Assembly (NCBI GenBank): GCA_036389315.1
Contig: DASVQF010000037.1
Coordinates: forward strand, 1-64,000
Length of the DNA stretch: 64,000 nt
From: DASQYE01 sp036389315
GTDB taxonomy: Bacteria > Acidobacteriota > Blastocatellia > Pyrinomonadales > Pyrinomonadaceae
Direction: 5' to 3'
A program made the position numbers and the translations under genes. Numbering within the stretch: position 1 is the stretch's first letter; each line of letters opens with the position of its first letter. Below are positions 48,543 to 56,902 of the stretch, piece by piece. Under the pieces are notes generated by a model. That model did no database searches. It saw only the letters and a list, made by a program, of their open reading frames with translations, and had not been told where the DNA came from.

Positions 48543-50381
48543 ATGCTTTATCGCCGACCCCGTAAATTTCTCTCTCCCCTGCTAATCGTAGCCTTCCTGA
48601 GCGGGATGCTCTTTGCGCCGCTCGGCGGGCCTGATGTTGCGGCACAATCGAGAGCCGGACGCAAAGCTGCCCCGCGCTCCGGAAAGCGCACAGCCACTTC
48701 GACGCGCCCCAAGCCGACAGCGCGCTCTGCATCGAGACGCACGAGCAATGCCGGGACGGCCGCCGGTTCGGCTGATGAAGGAGAGGGCGGCCAGCCCGTC
48801 TCCGCCGTCTCCAATGTGACCGAGACGGGCGGCGTGCGCGCAGACCTGCCTGCGGGCGGAGACCTTCGCATTGAGAATCGTCGCGGTAGTGTGAGCGTAG
48901 AGGTGTGGGGCGAGCAGCACGTTTCCGTCTCGGCGCTGGTCGCGGGCAAAGCGCCGCAACGCTCGCCGGTCGTCATACGGAGGACTGAGCGGCTGCTCAC
49001 CATCGGCGTTGTGAGCGCGGCGAGAGGTGCGGCGGCGGCGCGCGTGGACTTGACGCTCCGCATTCCGGAGCGCGCGCGCGCGCAGATCATGACCGCCGCA
49101 GGCGAAGTGTCTGTGCTGGGCCTGCCTGCCTCGCTTGAGGTGCAGACCACTGTCGGCGATATTTCGGCCGAGATTCCGACCGACGCCGACGTAACGGCAG
49201 AGACCTCGCGCGGCAGCATAGATTCGACGCTTCCCACTGTTGGGCCAACGGGCAGCAGTGAGCGGGACTTTCATGCCACGCTCGGCTCCGGCGGCCGACG
49301 GGTCACGCTTCGCTCGCGGCAGGGAAGCATTACGCTCTCGCCAGCGCCGCAGCGTCAACAGACGACCGAAGCGCGCGCGCAGCAGGTTGAGACGACCGCC
49401 AGCGAAGGGCCGAATGCCCCTGTGCTCGGCGGCACGGGCGAAGGGAGAGCGACGGGCGCGGGCACGCCTGCGATGCCTGCGACGGGGCCGCAGGAGGTAG
49501 ACGAAGGCGATGTCGTGCGCGTTGACACTGAGCTTGTGACGATGAACGTGAGCGTCGTCAACCGGGGCACGAACCGTGGCGTCGCAGACCTCTTGCAGAA
49601 GGATTTCAGGCTCTACGAAGACGGCGCGGAGCAGGAGATTTCGCACTTCGATACGTCGGCCGCGCCCTTCAACCTGGTGCTCCTGATAGACCTCTCGGGC
49701 TCGACCAAAGAGGTCGTGCACATCATACGCGACGCCGCGCTGCGCTTTGTCGCCGCCACGCGTCCGGCCGACCGCATAGCCGTCGTGACCTTCGCCAACA
49801 CGCCCATCGTAGTCTCGCGCCTGACGAGCGATAGAGAGGCGCTGCGCCGTCGCATCAACTCCATAGTCGAGCCGCAGGGCAGCACTAAAGTCTACGATTC
49901 CGTGGCCTTCGTCATGGACGAGGTCTTGAAGGACGCAGGGCAGTCGCGCCGCAACGCCATCGTGCTGATGAGCGACGGGCTCGACAGCACGCTGCCGAAC
50001 GTGACGGGCGAAGGCTCCACGATTGATTACAAGGAGCTGTTGGGCCGCGTGCAGGAGTTCGACGGCGTCTTCTATGCGCTGTGGCTGGACACCGAATACG
50101 AGGCGCTGAGCGAGCTGGATGTGCAGCCTGAGACCGTTGACCTGGCCCATGATCGTATGAAAGAGCTGGCGGAAGCGGGCGGCGGGATGTTTTATGAAGT
50201 GGAGAAGCTGGAAGACCTGGCCGGCGCTTACGAGCGCGTCGTCACAGACCTCGGCACTGTCTACAGCCTCGGCTATCGTCCGACCAACGGCGTGCGCGAC
50301 GGAAAATGGCGAGCCATACGCATAGCCGTCGCTCGACCCGGCGCGGTCGCGCGCGGCAAACGCGGCTACTATGCCAATTAA
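48543..50381 (+). CDS. Secreted VWFA-related acidobacterial-domain protein with beta-repeat domain
   Basis: A 612-residue protein from ATG 48543, which gives a clean signal peptide (LSPLLIVAFLSGMLFAP). A basic Ser/Arg-rich stretch is followed by a DUF4097-like beta-repeat region (about 90-265: LRIENRRGSVSVEVW, SLEVQTTVGDISAEIP). A VWA domain then spans about 370-600, with DLSGS near residue 383 and the family tail TVYSLGYRPTN and KRGYYAN. The VWA part is the TIGR03436 type named for Acidobacteria. It is homologous in its last 300 residues to the next gene and may be a substrate of MoxR. Confidence 0.9.
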   Translation: MLYRRPRKFLSPLLIVAFLSGMLFAPLGGPDVAAQSRAGRKAAPRSGKRTATSTRPKPTARSASRRTSNAGTAAGSADEGEGGQPVSAVSNVTETGGVRADLPAGGDLRIENRRGSVSVEVWGEQHVSVSALVAGKAPQRSPVVIRRTERLLTIGVVSAARGAAAARVDLTLRIPERARAQIMTAAGEVSVLGLPASLEVQTTVGDISAEIPTDADVTAETSRGSIDSTLPTVGPTGSSERDFHATLGSGGRRVTLRSRQGSITLSPAPQRQQTTEARAQQVETTASEGPNAPVLGGTGEGRATGAGTPAMPATGPQEVDEGDVVRVDTELVTMNVSVVNRGTNRGVADLLQKDFRLYEDGAEQEISHFDTSAAPFNLVLLIDLSGSTKEVVHIIRDAALRFVAATRPADRIAVVTFANTPIVVSRLTSDREALRRRINSIVEPQGSTKVYDSVAFVMDEVLKDAGQSRRNAIVLMSDGLDSTLPNVTGEGSTIDYKELLGRVQEFDGVFYALWLDTEYEALSELDVQPETVDLAHDRMKELAEAGGGMFYEVEKLEDLAGAYERVVTDLGTVYSLGYRPTNGVRDGKWRAIRIAVARPGAVARGKRGYYAN

Positions 50382-50391
50382 GGAAATAAAT

Positions 50392-50510
50392 AAACAGCGA
50401 TGGACAGGATAAAAGCAAGGGAAAAAGGGAAAAGGCAAAAGGAGAAGCAGCAACGACGCGGCGTGTCCCTTCTCTTTTTCTTTCTGTTTTTATCCTGTCC
50501 ATCCCTGTTT
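50392..50510. repeat. Inverted repeat containing the start of a VWA gene
   Basis: About 25 bases at 50392-50415 pair with 50486-50510 almost perfectly (core ATGGACAGGATAAAA against TTTTATCCTGTCCAT). The left arm contains the ATG of the next gene, and the right arm encodes part of its signal peptide. Confidence 0.75.
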
Positions 50511-51464
50511 GATTCTGCTTTGAGCATCACACGGGTTCGCGCTCAGGTTGACGATCCGCCGCCCGTGATGCAGAAGGCTGATGACGGGGATACTGTACGG
50601 GTCGAGACGGAGCTGGTTGACCTGAACGTGAGCGTCTTCTCGCGCGAGCGCGGGCGCGCGGTCGGGCAGTTGCAGCAGAAGGATTTCGAGGTCTTTGAGA
50701 ACGGCGTGCCCGAAGAGATAACTTTCTTCGCCTCGGCTTCAACTCCTTTCGACCTGGTGCTGTTGATAGACCTTTCGGGCTCGACCAGCGACAAGCTAGA
50801 CCTGGTTCGTAAATCGGCCCGCCGTTTTGTCGAGGCGGCCCGCCCCGTAGACCGCATCAGCATCGTCACCTTCACGAACGAAGCGCAACTGGTCGCGCCG
50901 CTGATGACAGATCACGCAGAGCTTCTCAGCCGCATTAAGAAGATCAGGAAGCCGAGCGGCGGGACTAATTTCTGGGACGCGCTCGGCTACGTGTTGACCA
51001 AAGTCCTGGGCAACTCGCGCGGCGTGCGCCGCAGCGCAGTCGTCTGCATGACGGACGGCGTGGACAATGCTCTGCCAGATGTGCCCGGCGACGGCTCCGA
51101 GCTGAGCTTCCCGGATTTGATGGAGATCGTCCGCCGCTCGGGCTCGATAGTGCTTCCCATCTACCTGGACACTGAAGAGGAGATGGTCAGGCAGGGGCGG
51201 GGGCTGCCGCAAGCCTATTTTCTGGCGCGCCACCAACTGATGATACTGGCCGACGAGAGCGGCGGCATTCTCTACCAGGCGCGTGAGCTGGAAAACCTGA
51301 AGGGCGTCTACGAGCAGGTGATGAACGACCTGAGCACTGTTTACAGCATAGGCTATCGTCCGACCAACCGTCAGCGCGACGGGTCTTGGCGCGCCGTCAC
51401 GGTGCGGCTCGCCGGACGCCCAGACCTCTGGGCCCGCACCAAGCGCGGCTACTACGCTAAATAG
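50400..51464 (+). CDS. Secreted VWFA-related acidobacterial-domain protein, second copy
   Basis: A 354-residue protein. A Lys/Arg-rich N-terminus (MDRIKAREKGKRQKEKQQRR) and a hydrophobic core (GVSLLFFFLFLSCPSLF) make a long signal peptide that is encoded inside an inverted repeat. The VWA domain (about 115-340) has DLSGS at 124-128, a second metal site in TNFWDALGYVLTK, and the tail TVYSIGYRPTN and KRGYYAK. It lacks the beta-repeat domain of the upstream paralogue, so tandem duplication followed by divergence is likely. Probably periplasmic or surface-exposed. No Shine-Dalgarno sequence precedes the ATG. Confidence 0.88.
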   Translation: MDRIKAREKGKRQKEKQQRRGVSLLFFFLFLSCPSLFDSALSITRVRAQVDDPPPVMQKADDGDTVRVETELVDLNVSVFSRERGRAVGQLQQKDFEVFENGVPEEITFFASASTPFDLVLLIDLSGSTSDKLDLVRKSARRFVEAARPVDRISIVTFTNEAQLVAPLMTDHAELLSRIKKIRKPSGGTNFWDALGYVLTKVLGNSRGVRRSAVVCMTDGVDNALPDVPGDGSELSFPDLMEIVRRSGSIVLPIYLDTEEEMVRQGRGLPQAYFLARHQLMILADESGGILYQARELENLKGVYEQVMNDLSTVYSIGYRPTNRQRDGSWRAVTVRLAGRPDLWARTKRGYYAK

Positions 51465-51490
51465 TCAGACAAGATATTTCGACCGACCAT

Positions 51491-52411
51491 ATGTCCCGCT
51501 CACCTTTGACCGAAAGGCTGCTCGACCCCGTGGTGCTCGCTTCCCTGGGGCGGCTCGATCTGGTTGCGCGCACGGTCGTCGAAGGCTTTCTGACGGGGCT
51601 GCATAAGAGCCCTTACAGGGGGCTCTCGCAGGAGTTCGCCGAGCACAGACCTTACATCGCGGGCGACGAGGTGCGGCGCATAGACTGGCGCGTCTACGCG
51701 CGCACGGATCGCCTCTATGTGAAGGAGTTCGAGGATGAGACCAACGCGCCCGTGCGCCTGCTGCTGGACGCGAGCGGGTCGCTCGCTTTCACGCCGCGCC
51801 GGGTCAGTAAGCTCGAATACGCGCGCTACCTGCTGGCCGCGCTCGCTTACCTGGCGACGAAGCAGAACGACCGCGTGGGGCTCGTCTGCTTTGACGAAGA
51901 GGTGAGAGAGCGTCTGCGTGCGCGGGGCGGAGAGCGCCACCTGCACACGATCCTGGTCGCGCTTGAGCGTACAGAGGCGCGCGGGCCAACGCGCATTGGC
52001 CCAATCCTCTTAGGCGAAGCGGCGCAATGGAAGCGGCGCGGCCTGGTCGTGCTCGTCTCCGATCTTTACGCGGACGCACAGGAGGTCGTCAGCGCCATCG
52101 CGCGCGTCAGGCGCGTCGGGCACGATCTCTTAGTCTTTCACCTGCTCGACAGCGCCGAGAAGAGCGCGCCGGGCAAAGAGCGCGGCACGTACGAGTATCG
52201 CGACCTTGAGACGGGCGAGACGCTCCTGGCCGACGCAGAGCGCGTACGCAAGCCCTACGTCGAGCTGCTGGGCCAACAGTGCGCTTACTTTCGCCATGAG
52301 TTCGAGCGCGCGGGCGCGGATTACGTCGAGCTTGACACCTCCGAGCCGCTCGACAGGGCGCTCGCCCTCTACCTCCGCCGTAGAAAAGCAAGGCGGAAGG
52401 CGGGAGGGTGA
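51491..52411 (+). CDS. DUF58 domain-containing protein
   Basis: A 306-residue cytoplasmic protein. The DUF58 signature is IAGDEVRRIDWRVYARTDRL (about 57-76), then a VWA-like fold with LLLDASGSLAF and VVLVSDLYADAQEV. In MoxR clusters DUF58 proteins act with the ATPase. Start and stop fit the neighbours; the last codons (RRKARRKAGG) arise from the left arm of a heptad hairpin. No Shine-Dalgarno sequence is clear. Confidence 0.93.
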   Translation: MSRSPLTERLLDPVVLASLGRLDLVARTVVEGFLTGLHKSPYRGLSQEFAEHRPYIAGDEVRRIDWRVYARTDRLYVKEFEDETNAPVRLLLDASGSLAFTPRRVSKLEYARYLLAALAYLATKQNDRVGLVCFDEEVRERLRARGGERHLHTILVALERTEARGPTRIGPILLGEAAQWKRRGLVVLVSDLYADAQEVVSAIARVRRVGHDLLVFHLLDSAEKSAPGKERGTYEYRDLETGETLLADAERVRKPYVELLGQQCAYFRHEFERAGADYVELDTSEPLDRALALYLRRRKARRKAGG

Positions 52412-52475
52412 AGGATGAATGAAAGACAAGCTGCTTCTCATTCATCATTCCGCCTTCCTCCTTCATCATTTCGTT
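52390..52475. repeat. Heptad inverted repeat between DUF58 and BatA genes
   Basis: 7-base units AAGGCGG, AAGGCGG, GAGGGTG and AAGGATG on the left oppose CATTCCG, CCTTCCT and CCTTCAT-type units on the right. The left arm codes for the DUF58 C-terminus. The right arm ends close to the ATG at 52480. Confidence 0.7.
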
Positions 52476-52479
52476 TTGT

Positions 52480-54486
52480 ATGTCGTTTCTGGCTCCGCTG
52501 ACATTGATCGGACTGGTGCTGCTCGCGCTGCCGGTGTTGATTCACCTGCTGGCGAGACGCCGCGCCGCAAGGCTCGATTTCCCGTCGCTCAAGTTCCTGC
52601 GCGAGACGCCGAGCTTTCGCCTGCGCCCACGCCGCGTGCGAGAGCCGCTGTTGCTGGCTTTGCGTTTGGCCGCACTCGCGCTGCTCATAGCCGGGCTGGC
52701 GCGCCCCCTGCTCTTCTCGAACGCCGGCCGCACGCGCACTCGCGTCATCCTCTTGGACGCATCGCTCAGCATGTCTACGCGCGGGCGAGCGGAGGCTGCT
52801 AGGGAACAGGCGCGCGCTATTATTAACAGGCTCGCGCCCGGCGAGCGCGCTTCGCTCGTCGCCTTCACGTCTGCGGCGAAGGTGCTGGCGGAAGCGACCG
52901 AAGAGCGCGCAGTGCTGTTGAAGGCGCTCGAAAGATATGAGCCGGCGGGCGGCGCTGCGGATTACAGTGCAGCCTTCGCCGCCGCCGCGCAGATGCTCAA
53001 GCGTGAGCCGCCCGGCTCGGCCGAGATAGACCTCATCTCGGATTTCCAGCAGAGCGGGCTCTTGGCTCACGCTTCACGATCACAGACCGTGGTCGAACGG
53101 GCTGCGCCCATCAACACCTTCGCCGTCGGCTCGCAGTTAGAGCGTAATGCCTTCCTCTCGGACGAAGCGGTCGTGCGCGCCGCGTCCGGCATGGAGTTGT
53201 CTGCGACAGAGATCGTCACGGGGCCGGAAGGCCAGGCCGCGACGCGTCGTACCTGGACGATTGATGCGAGCGGTGATGCCCGTGGCGAGCAGCGTCCCGG
53301 TCTTGAGTGGCACAAGCAATCGAACGGACAGTTGACGGGCGTCATCAGGACGAATGCGCCGGACGACCTTGACGCGGACGACCGGCGCTTCTTCGCCTTC
53401 ACGCCGCCGCGAGAAGCGCGCGCTTTACTGATCGAGACCGAAAGCGATGGCCCATATCTCAGAGCGGCGCTCGAAGCCGCAGGCGTTGAACCGGCGGCAC
53501 GCCTGGCGCTCGAACGAAGAAGGGAGCTGCCGCCGAGCGCCGACGGCCTGGCCCCTTATGCGCTCGTAGTAATGACGCTTCACGGCGCTGCGGAGCCTGA
53601 GATTGTGCGCGCCCTCTCGGACTACGCGCGCGCTGGCGGAGCCGTCTGGCTCTGTTTGGCGCGTGACCTTGACGTTGAGGGCTGGAACCGATTGGCCCAA
53701 GCGGAGCAGGGAAGCGCCTTGCCATTCGTCTCTCTGGCGCGCACGGAGTCCGTGGCGCAAGGCTTCAGTCTTGGGCCCACGGACTCTGATGCGCCCGCGC
53801 TCAAGTACATGGGCGAGGGGGCGCTCGCGGCCCTGCGCGCTCTGCGCGTGCGCGAAGGCTACAAGGTCACACCGCGCGAGAGCGCCGCGACGCTCGCACG
53901 TTGGAGCGACGGGACGAGCGCGCTCGTCTCGGCCGAGGTTGGCGCTGGAAGCTTGCTGTTGCTGCCGACTTCGACCGCGCGCGAAGCGAGCGACCTGGGG
54001 CTTTCACCCGCCTTGCCTGCGCTCGCCGCATCAATTCTGAGCGCCGCGACGCGGCCGCGCGAGCCCCTTTCGAGAGAGACGGGCGAGCCCCTACAGCTTG
54101 GCCTTCATCCGTCAACGCAGGTCAGCGTAACGGACTTGACCGGCCGCACGACTTTTGTCAGGGCCCGCGAGTTGGCCCAGGATTCGCCGGCCATCTTTCG
54201 CGCGCCCGGCATCTATCGCGTAGAGTTCGCCGGGCAGCAGAGATTCCTGGCCTTCAACGCGCCGGTCAGGGAATCGGCCCGCGCCCTCGCAACGCCCGAC
54301 GAGATCAAAAGCTATTTGGCCCAAACTGAGCGCGGAGCAGGAGCAGCGGCGGCGATGGGCCCACAGAGCGTATGGCGCGAAGCAGCGGAGCGGCGCGGCC
54401 AGCTCTGGCGGCTCCTCCTCTGCGCGGCTTTCGTCCTGCTCGTCGCGGAGCTGTTCGTCTCCACGCGCGGCATGCGGCCAAGTTGA
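52480..54486 (+). CDS. BatA/VWA membrane protein
   Basis: A 668-residue protein. The N-terminal 90 residues are the BatA module with two membrane segments (FLAPLTLIGLVLLALPVLIHL, then RLAALALLIAGLARPLLF). A VWA domain follows (about 90-220: ILLDASLSMSTRG as metal site). The remainder is beta-rich with an amidotransferase-like part (about 290-440), and a last membrane helix (LLLCAAFVLLVAELFV). This is the aerotolerance BatA-type layout expanded with extra domains, as in Planctomycetes. It precedes the DUF4175-like gene, which may overlap its end. Confidence 0.9.
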   Translation: MSFLAPLTLIGLVLLALPVLIHLLARRRAARLDFPSLKFLRETPSFRLRPRRVREPLLLALRLAALALLIAGLARPLLFSNAGRTRTRVILLDASLSMSTRGRAEAAREQARAIINRLAPGERASLVAFTSAAKVLAEATEERAVLLKALERYEPAGGAADYSAAFAAAAQMLKREPPGSAEIDLISDFQQSGLLAHASRSQTVVERAAPINTFAVGSQLERNAFLSDEAVVRAASGMELSATEIVTGPEGQAATRRTWTIDASGDARGEQRPGLEWHKQSNGQLTGVIRTNAPDDLDADDRRFFAFTPPREARALLIETESDGPYLRAALEAAGVEPAARLALERRRELPPSADGLAPYALVVMTLHGAAEPEIVRALSDYARAGGAVWLCLARDLDVEGWNRLAQAEQGSALPFVSLARTESVAQGFSLGPTDSDAPALKYMGEGALAALRALRVREGYKVTPRESAATLARWSDGTSALVSAEVGAGSLLLLPTSTAREASDLGLSPALPALAASILSAATRPREPLSRETGEPLQLGLHPSTQVSVTDLTGRTTFVRARELAQDSPAIFRAPGIYRVEFAGQQRFLAFNAPVRESARALATPDEIKSYLAQTERGAGAAAAMGPQSVWREAAERRGQLWRLLLCAAFVLLVAELFVSTRGMRPS

Positions 54487-54533
54487 AACGCGGGGCGATT
54501 TCGGTTTCAGGGATTCTCAACCGAGACAGGATT

Positions 54534-56882
54534 GTGAGCGCAACGTCGCCGGAAATTTCCATCGAAACTCAAGGCGCGAGCGTGCGCGAGACGCTTTACC
54601 GCCTGCACTTTCGTCGTCGCCTGTGGCGAGCCTGTGCTGTGGCCGCGTTGGCGCTCTCCTGCATGCTCTTGCTGCTGCTGCTCGCGGGACTAGTGGATTA
54701 CGCCTGGCCCATAGCGCGTGCGGCGCGCGTCGCGCTGCTCTCGGCAGTCCTGTTTTCCGCCCTGCTCTCTTTAGCCTGCTCCGTGCGGCTCCTGCTCAAA
54801 CGGCACACCCTGACAGAGGTCGCGCGCGAGATAGAACGCGCGGCCGGTCAAGAGCAAAACGCCCTCGTGACCTTTGCCGAAGGCGAGAGCGACGCGCGCG
54901 CATTCTCGCAAGCGCCCTACATCACCGCGCGTCTCTACAGGCAGGCGCACACTGAGCTTTCACAGATTGACGAGAGGGTTGTCGCGCCCGCCGGGTGGGC
55001 CCAGCGCGGCGCGCTTCTGCTCGCGCTCGTCCTCCTCGCGCTCTTCGCGTTGCGCCTTCTGGCTCCGAACGCATTCGCGCGCGAAACGGCTCGCGTCCTC
55101 CGGCTTTACTCCGAAGAGGCCCGCGCGCGCGTTTCCGAACCCGGCGACGCTTTGAGTATGACTGAGGCTGACGGCACTGCTGTCGCCGTCGAGGAGTGGC
55201 GCGTGCGCGTAGTTCCTCCCGCTTATTCGAGCTTGAGCGCCGAGGAGGTTGCCGGCGACGCGCCGGTTCGTGTGCTGGCCGGGTCACAGGTGGAAGTAGC
55301 CTTGCGTGCGCGTGGGCCAATTGACGGCGCGACGCTCGGCTTCGGCGGCGTTGTCGGGCCAATGCGCGCGCTCGGCGGGGGGCGCTTCGCAGGGGCTTTT
55401 ACGGCGAACGCGAGCGGCGCTTTCGAAGCGCGCGTCCTGGCGGATGAGGGGCTTGCGCCCGCGCCCTTCGTGCGTGCGGTCGAAGTCTACCGCGACAATG
55501 TTCCGGAAGTGCGTATCACGGAGCCGGAGGGCGACCAACTACTGCGCGCTGTGCCCGCCGGGCCCATTACAGTGCGCTGGACGGCGCGCGATGATCTCGG
55601 GCTGGGGGGCGTGAGCTTGCGTTACATCAAGAGTCGCGGCGAGGGCGATGCTGCGAAGTTTACGAGCGGTGAGCTGAGCCGGGGGAGCATAGAGCAGGCG
55701 AGCGCGCGCGAGTGGAGGGGCACGGGCGCTCTCGATCTTGCGCGCCTGGATGTTCGCGCGGGCGATACCCTGGTCTTCTGGGTAGAGGCGCGCGACCGCA
55801 ATCCAGTGGCGGACAACGCCGGGCGCTCCGCGAGCCTAGCGATAGCCATCGCCGGGCCCGAAGGCTTAAAGCTCAACCTGAGCGACCTGCGGCCCAACGA
55901 GATCGGCCGCTTCCTGCTCAGCCAGCGCCAGATCATCATTCACACAGAGAAGCTGCACGGCGAGCGCGCCCGGCTCTCTTCGGAAGAAGTCCGCCGCCGC
56001 GCCGCAGCGATTGCCGCCGAGCAGCGCGAGTTCAAGAACTCCTTCAACGACTACGTCCGCACGGAAGGCGCTGGCGAAGAACACGGTGGAACCGAAGCGA
56101 GCGCCCCGTCAGGCGTCGAAGAACAGGCGCAGGAAGCGGCCGCCCGTAGCGTTGAGCCGCACGATCACGGCATCCCTGAGCCACCGCAAGGGTCGCCCTC
56201 GTCCGTGCGCGACATGGTCTATGCCATACGCGCCATGTGGGATGCCGAGGAGGCGCTTTCGACGGCCGACACCGCGAAGGCGCTGACTTACGAGCGCGAG
56301 GCGCTCAAGCGTTTGAAGCGCGCGCAACTGGCCGCGCGCTACATCCCTCCGATCATTGCCCAGAGTAAACCCATCGACCTGAAGAGACGTTACGCGGGCG
56401 AGCTGGCGGAGATCAGGACGCGACTGGAAAAGCTCGGGCGTCGAGGCGGCACGAAGCAGTCATTGCTCGTTCGTGCTGCGCTCGCGGACGCCTACGCGGC
56501 GCTCACAGACTTGCAGGGGACGATAGACGTGCCCGCCGCAGCGCGTGTGAGCGCAACCGAGCGGGCGAAGGAGAGGGCGCGGCGGGCGGCCGACGCGCTC
56601 GCCACTGTCGGCGGAGATCATGCTGCGAGCGTGGCCGAAGCTATCGGGCAGCTACGCATAGTCGAAACAGAGCTTGGGCGCATAGAGACTGGCGGCAGGA
56701 CTGAAGAGTATGCCGAGCGCATCGGCAAGCCGCTCGCCCTGCTCACACAGGCGGCCTCAAACCTCTTCGCCATAGCAGACCAGGCGACGCGCGGCGCGGG
56801 CGGCGACGCCACACTGACCTTGCCGACAGACGATGCCCGCGCCGCCGAATATTTTCGCCGCCTGGCGGGCCGTGCGCCCTGA
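54534..56882 (+). CDS. DUF4175-like membrane protein
   Basis: A 782-residue protein from GTG 54534, preceded by ACAGGATT. A TTG at 54483 overlapping the upstream stop is an alternative start. Three hydrophobic segments lie in the first 180 residues (ALALSCMLLLLLLAGLVDYA, ALLSAVLFSALLSLAC, ALLLALVLLALFALRLLA). Large beta-sandwich parts (EWRVRVVPPAYSSLSAEEV, LRYIKSRGEGDA) follow, then a helical C-terminus with Glu/Arg-rich coiled coils. I recall this architecture as DUF4175-like proteins of BatA clusters; function unknown. Likely anchored in the inner membrane with the bulk outside. Confidence 0.82.
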   Translation: MSATSPEISIETQGASVRETLYRLHFRRRLWRACAVAALALSCMLLLLLLAGLVDYAWPIARAARVALLSAVLFSALLSLACSVRLLLKRHTLTEVAREIERAAGQEQNALVTFAEGESDARAFSQAPYITARLYRQAHTELSQIDERVVAPAGWAQRGALLLALVLLALFALRLLAPNAFARETARVLRLYSEEARARVSEPGDALSMTEADGTAVAVEEWRVRVVPPAYSSLSAEEVAGDAPVRVLAGSQVEVALRARGPIDGATLGFGGVVGPMRALGGGRFAGAFTANASGAFEARVLADEGLAPAPFVRAVEVYRDNVPEVRITEPEGDQLLRAVPAGPITVRWTARDDLGLGGVSLRYIKSRGEGDAAKFTSGELSRGSIEQASAREWRGTGALDLARLDVRAGDTLVFWVEARDRNPVADNAGRSASLAIAIAGPEGLKLNLSDLRPNEIGRFLLSQRQIIIHTEKLHGERARLSSEEVRRRAAAIAAEQREFKNSFNDYVRTEGAGEEHGGTEASAPSGVEEQAQEAAARSVEPHDHGIPEPPQGSPSSVRDMVYAIRAMWDAEEALSTADTAKALTYEREALKRLKRAQLAARYIPPIIAQSKPIDLKRRYAGELAEIRTRLEKLGRRGGTKQSLLVRAALADAYAALTDLQGTIDVPAAARVSATERAKERARRAADALATVGGDHAASVAEAIGQLRIVETELGRIETGGRTEEYAERIGKPLALLTQAASNLFAIADQATRGAGGDATLTLPTDDARAAEYFRRLAGRAP

Positions 56883-56902
56883 GCCCTGCTTTTTTTAATC
56901 CG

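Noticed and set aside
48582..50453. A 623-codon minus-strand frame opposite the first VWA gene
   Set aside because: The plus-strand gene has a clear signal peptide and VWA motifs. The antisense frame is rich in Arg, His and Ala and has no recognisable domain.
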